A stretch of DNA of 20,854 nt. Origin: Thalassiosira profunda (Eukaryota; Bacillariophyta; Thalassiosirophyceae; Thalassiosirales; Thalassiosiraceae). A program made the position numbers and the translations under genes. Below are positions 17,060-20,854 of the stretch, piece by piece. The stretch covers positions 1 through 20,854 of the forward strand of contig JALLAP010000111.1 of NCBI GenBank assembly GCA_036939355.1, written 5' to 3'. The notes beneath the pieces were generated by a model. That model ran no database searches. It was not told the DNA's origin and saw only the letters and a program-made list of their open reading frames with translations. Position 1 is the stretch's first letter, and every line of letters begins with the position of its first letter.

Positions 17060-18407
17060 CTAGTTAGCAGGAGGATCCTGAAGATAAACCGTCATTTCTG
17101 CATTAGAACGGAGATAGAGCGAGGCAAAGTTAGTCTTCAATCATCTCTCAATCATATGATCCTTCTTTCAACAAAACAACATCACTCACCGATGCCATCC
17201 TTCAAGTTGTTGCTATACTCCAAATTCATCTCCTCCAGCCTCGATTCCACCACGCGCCGCAGCATCAGACTGTGCATGTGCTCCCGGTACGAATCGAGCC
17301 GATTGTACACCACGTTGTCCGCGCTGACGTGGCTCCCGGCGCGGAGCAGCTTGTTGCTCTCCAGATCTTGCACGTCGGTTAGATACAGGTTTTTGGCGTG
17401 GTCCAACAAGAGAAAGTCAATGTTGGACACGCCGTGCTGCTTCAGCGACTGCGACAGCGGCTCCTGGCCCTCGCTCTTCACGAGGATGGGAGTGATGAAC
17501 GCATCGACCTTGGCGAGGCGGAAGATGGACTGGGCGACATTGAGCAGCTTCGTGGATACCTCCGTCGTGTAAATGTGGAATTCGAACGGCTGCTCCGATG
17601 CCTGGCGCTCTTGCAGGAGCTGCCGCAGGGTCGAGGCCAGCACCAGGGTCGAGTAGCCGCAGTACGTTCCGAGATCGACGCAGACATATTTCTGCTGTTT
17701 GTGGACACGCAGCAAATCAGAGAGGAGTCAGCACAATGGTTTAGGAACTCTGCAACACATACTCTGCGTATCATATGTTCATATCATGTACTCACCTTCA
17801 CTTCTCCGTTCGCTCCCGCCTCCGCCCGATTCTTCAGAAACGTCTCCACTCCCTCCCGCAGGAAGCGCCCGATGGCCAGTGCCTTCTCGCTCCCAATGTG
17901 ATACATCCACTGCTTCCGCAGGCAGTACTCGTCGACGCTTCGCATGATGATGTTGCAAAGCTGCACGTCCGACAGGTTGCGGCGGCCGTTCTTGTCGAGG
18001 CCCTTCTGGATGTGGAGCAGCAGGTCGTACTCGGCGTTGACCTGGAAGGTGAAGGCGCCGTTGCGAGGATCGCGCGTGATGGCGGTCGAGTTGACAGGCA
18101 GTTTGGGCCCGGCGTCCGCGTCCGTGCTGTTGCTGCCGTGTGGAACGCTGTCGAAAGCGCCGGCGTCGAAGCTCGCGGTGGTGCGCTCGTTGATGGACGC
18201 CAACGAGCTGGCAGTGCTGCTGCTGCTTTCCATGGACTCGCCTCTGCTCAGGGTGCCAGCGGTCGCGGCAGTGGCAGTCGACGCGCCGCAGCCGCCCGCG
18301 CCGGTGCCATTGTAGAGGCTCGCGTAGCCCACGTAGCTCAGGAAGGCATCCGGCTTGGGCGGGACGATGACGATGTTGTCGCCGGAGCCGCTGTCGAAGA
18401 GCATCAT
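17060..18407 (-). CDS. Catechol O-methyltransferase-like SAM-dependent methyltransferase (three exons)
   Basis: Exons 18407-17796, 17694-17190, 17097-17060; introns 101 nt (AAG|GTGAGT...AACAG) and 92 nt (G|GTGAGT...TAATGCAG). Phases 0 and 1 match, giving 384 residues. Without the second intron the frame would stop at 17182 and lose the ending EMTVYLQDPPAN, which fits the C-terminal strand of the family. Start: first of two adjacent ATGs. Residues 1-~130 are low complexity (Ser/Ala/Thr/Gly). The catalytic part has DEYCLRKQWMYHIGSEK (compare the 'Y......W.M..G..K' of COMT), the SAM-binding loop VDLGTYCGYS (~210-219), LLLDHAKNLYLTD (metal ligand Asp303, general-base Lys305) and SADNVV (metal ligands Asp330-Asn331). 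Methylation of a catechol-type hydroxyl using Mg2+ and SAM is predicted; the substrate is unknown. The 5S rRNA gene lies upstream on the other strand. Confidence 0.85.
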
Positions 18408-18640
18408 GGTTGCAATGAAGAAGAACAAATGAACCGGGCCAGCGTTGGCGTTTATGGGAGCAGAGTCGAGGAGGTCGAGGCGAGGGTTGTTGTTTGTTGG
18501 ATGGAGCGAGGCAGGAGTTCCACTTGCAGATTTCACCTGTCTCTCAACTTCAAGCACGAGGAAAATGACGCGTGTCGCTCTAAAAACCCGGGCGACGGCC
18601 AGGCGAGGTCGATTCTGTGGCCCTGAAGCTGTTGCAAGTA

Positions 18641-18649
18641 CATAAATAT
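18641..18649 (+). promoter_or_regulatory. TATA-like box of the 5S rRNA gene
   Basis: CATAAATAT lies at about -28 to -20 relative to the 5S 5' end, with GC at -13/-12 (18656-18657) and C at -1 (18668). This is the layout of upstream elements described for plant 5S genes. Confidence 0.6.
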
Positions 18650-18668
18650 CAGCCTGCTCCCCACTCTC

Positions 18669-18790
18669 AGGAACGACCATACCACACACAGTGACAGCAC
18701 CGCTTCCCGTCTGCTCAGCGAAGTTAAGCACTGTCGGGCCAGGTTAGTACTACGGTGGGGGACCACGTTGGAATCCCTGGTGTTGTTCTT
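18669..18790 (+). rRNA. 5S ribosomal RNA
   Basis: The sequence has the conserved eukaryotic 5S landmarks in order: CATACCAC after stem I; the internal promoter AAGTTAAGCACTGTCGGGCC (box A and intermediate element); GGTTAGTACTACGGTGGGGG followed by ACCAC (box C); and GGAATCCCTGGTGTTGTTC at the 3' end. Stem I pairs 5' AGGAACGAC with 3' GTTGTTCTT (seven strong pairs plus two at the base), which sets the ends within 1-2 nt. About 120 nt is the normal length. It forms part of the large ribosomal subunit and is transcribed by RNA polymerase III. It stands alone, not in a tandem array and without nearby rDNA, in the gap between two minus-strand genes. Confidence 0.92.
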
Positions 18791-18797
18791 TTGTTTT
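18789..18797 (+). terminator. Pol III T-run terminator
   Basis: Two TTTT runs (18789-18792 and 18794-18797) directly follow the 5S 3' stem, as expected for RNA polymerase III termination. Confidence 0.75.
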
Positions 18798-18877
18798 GTT
18801 GCATCTGACCGGGACGCAGTCTTTATCGGCTAAGTCGGAACGTATTGATGATTTCACTCTAGTGAGAGTTGTCTTGC

Positions 18878-20854
18878 TCAATTCTTATCTATTCTAACTC
18901 TGTCCGGAAGAGTCGCCGTCGCTCTCACCGCTGTCGCTGTCGGAGTGCTTCCATCGTCGCCATTGCTTTTATCTTTCGCTTCCTCTTCTTTGTCCTCGGA
19001 CTCTTCCTTTGCCTCCTCGGTATGGTTTGGCGCGTCGTCGTCCCCGGCAAACTCGTTCACATACTCGAACGAGGGCTCCTTCAGAAATTCTCCCGCATCC
19101 GTCAGCCAATCCATGGCGGTGCGGAACATTCCTCCGTACATGACGACGTCGGGCTCTTCTTCCGTCTCTTCCTCGTCGATTTCACGGGCATCATCGTCGG
19201 CACCCAACTCTCCATCAGACCGTCGGTACTCGTTCGCTCGTGCTTCCTTCGCGAGGCGCTCGCGCTCGAACGCCTCCTCCTCTGCGCACAGCTTGGTTTC
19301 CCAACCCTGCAAATCGGCCTTGGTCAACCGCTCCGGATCTGCGTTCAACGCAACGTCGTCGCTGCTGTTGGTCAGCACTTTGAGCACGACGCTCCGGACC
19401 CACTCCAAGCTTCCCTCGGTTCCCAGCCACACGGCCATGCCCCGCTCCGCGTCCTCGTCGGCGTCGGCATCCTGCGAATACCACCCGCACCCGTACTCGA
19501 TGGCCTCCAAGATCGATCCGCCCGGGCTGTCCATCCCCCGCTCGACGACCTCGTCCGTGTACTCCATCGCCTTGCGGAACGTCTCCGGCCAACCCAGATA
19601 ATACGCCACGTACACGTTCCCTCGGATGGCACGGGCCAGCGTCCGCTCGGCCGATCGGGCCGTGCTCCCCTCCTCCTGCAGCACATTCCACGAGACGTAC
19701 TCGACGAGCGCCGCGGCGTAGCGGATCCACGCGCTTTGGTCGGTTTCAAGGGCGGTCCACAATTTGCGCGCTGCCGCGGGACGGTTGGTGGACAGGCACA
19801 GGTTCATCAGCTGGGCGCGGGCGTTGGTGACCGAATTGGGCCGGCGGGGTCCCTCCAATTCGATGGCCTCCAGGAGGGACTTGCGCGCCGACGAGTAATT
19901 TTTGCGGGCGAGGTGGAGGGAGCCCAGTTGCGTGAGGAGGGCGAGGTACTCCCGGCAGTGCGGCTGGGGCGGCGGGAAGGGCGTCTGCTTCTGCTGTTGT
20001 TGTTGCGTGTCGTTGCCGCTGCTGTGTTGTGCGCCGTCGTCCTCATCTTCGCCGCCGTCCAACGCAAACCTCCCCCGGCACAGCGCCAGCACGTTCCTGC
20101 TCCTGCGCGCCTTGTCGTTCGCCTCCTCCATCGCCTTGGCGTGACGGTCCACNCAGCGCCAGCACGTTCCTGCTCCTGCGCGCCTTGTCGTTCGCCTCCT
20201 CCATCGCCTTGGCGTGACGGTCCACATATCGCGTGTCGAAATCGTACACCTCCCACGCCGGACGAGCCGCCCCCCGCAACTTCCACGATTCGGGTCCGGG
20301 CCGCGGCTTCTTCTTGAGGTTGGCCTTGCGGCGGTGCTTCGAGGAATTGACGCCGTGTTGCGCGTGGAGGAGGTAGTATTCGCCTCGCGCCTTTTGGCGG
20401 GCGTTCCGGTCGTCCAAGCTGTGCTCCGCGTCAATCTTCATTTGGTATTCGACGGAACTTCTGTCCTCTCCCCCGTCCTTTTGGAGCTGGAGGCGGCGCG
20501 CCTCCTCCTCGACGGGATCCCACCGCTCGAGCCGTTCGCGGAGGGCGTCGACCTTCCGCTGCAGTTGGGCGGTGGCGAGGCGGAGCTTGGAGGCGTCGAT
20601 CTGATCGTAATTGTCGTGCGCGAGGTGCGACCGCTTGTAGGCGTTGGCGGGCACGTGCTGGGAGAGGCGGGGGCGGTGGCCGGGCCTTTTCGTGGGGCGC
20701 AGTTGGTGCAGCGGCGGCTCGTGGTGCGGCGACGGCTTGGCCGTCTTTGCCGGCGGCTCGTCGGCGGGCGGCTGGTGGTCGTGGCCCTCCTCCGCCTCGG
20801 CGGCTGCCGCTTCGGCCTCCTCGCGCCGGCGCTCCTGCCGCCGTCGCTTCTTGT
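18878..20854 (-). CDS. TPR-type repeat protein, 5'-partial, interrupted by an assembly join
   Basis: The frame enters from the right edge (KKRRRQERRREEAEAAAAEA) and stops at TGA 18878-18880. At 20081-20225 it is broken by an N between two identical 72-nt copies. Removing one copy plus the N (73 nt) gives one open frame of 633 residues, joining VDRHAKAMEEANDKARRSRN to VLALCRGRFALDGG. After the basic and acidic N-terminus comes NAYKRSHLAHDNYDQIDASK and a coiled coil. Helical repeats follow: LALLTQLGSLHLARKNYSSA, RKSLLEAIELEGP, NARAQLMNLCLSTNRPAAAR and WIRYAAALVEYVSWNVL. Then comes AIRGNVYVAYYLGWPETFRK ... EAIEYGCGWY ... GTEGSLEWVRSV, a pattern I associate with TPR proteins ending 'NPHV..YLL ... 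EA..Y ... TPGALEWL' (inferred). The C-terminus is Glu/Asp-rich. Function is unknown; protein-protein binding is likely. Confidence 0.75.
20081..20225. repeat. Exact 72-nt duplication around a single N (assembly join)
   Basis: 20081-20152 and 20154-20225 are identical, separated by N at 20153. They shift the frame of an otherwise continuous coding sequence. This is the mark of two contig ends that overlap but were joined with a placeholder N instead of being merged. Confidence 0.93.

Noticed and set aside
18533..18766. Minus-strand open frames extending the methyltransferase exon upstream to 18731-18766
   Set aside because: They run through the 5S rRNA gene and lack family features; the ATG pair at 18407 is the first sensible start.
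20081..20225. Genuine tandem duplication in the TPR gene
   Set aside because: An exact 72-nt repeat with an N between copies and a frame restored on collapse points to assembly, not biology.
1..20854. CRISPR arrays, transposons, tRNAs, viral genes
   Set aside because: No spaced repeats, transposase or integrase motifs, tRNA cloverleaf or viral hallmark was seen by eye on either strand.

Overview
The window looks like nuclear DNA of a centric diatom, probably Thalassiosira-like. This is inferred from small GT-AG introns (80-104 nt), intron-poor GC-rich genes, a stand-alone helicase-associated (HA) domain, RING/Sel1/MYND proteins, PT/SP-rich linkers between extracellular domains, and ankyrin-like repeats of the 'YPEAL...LPLH' type. 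No bacterial, viral or organellar feature was seen. One N, flanked by an exact 72-nt duplication, shows that this is draft assembly sequence.

Layout, left to right. The 3' end of an unrecognised gene (2-214, +). A hotdog thioesterase-like gene (600-1130, -), abutting a decayed RING/Sel1/MYND copy (about 1127-1727, -). A large basic, Ser/Arg-rich protein with one HA domain (2056-4254, +). A five-exon gene for a type II membrane protein with a Cys-containing carbohydrate-binding-like module and two von Willebrand factor A (vWA) domains (4553-8282, -). It is divergent from an intact RING/Sel1/MYND gene (8793-10040, +). An ankyrin-repeat gene broken by two -1 frameshifts (10225-12271, -). A chimeric gene remnant (12601-13350, -), whose first part is a copy of the promoter, exon 1, intron 1 and start of exon 2 of the vWA gene. 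A two-exon PDZ protein (13922-15003, -). A second intact RING/Sel1/MYND gene (15688-16923, +). A three-exon catechol O-methyltransferase-like gene (17060-18407, -). A lone 5S rRNA gene (18669-18790, +) with a plant-like Pol III promoter. A TPR protein running off the right edge (18878-20854, -).

The genes do not form a pathway. What links them is local duplication and decay. There are three members of one RING/Sel1/MYND family, two alive and one dead. The vWA promoter and 5' exons were copied about 5 kb away and fused out of frame to an unrelated C-terminus. A short sequence around 'GATACTTTTT' recurs upstream of four genes. The main gains over simple ORF calling are the splice models, with phases that match across every intron, for the vWA, PDZ, methyltransferase and chimeric genes, and the 5S rRNA gene.
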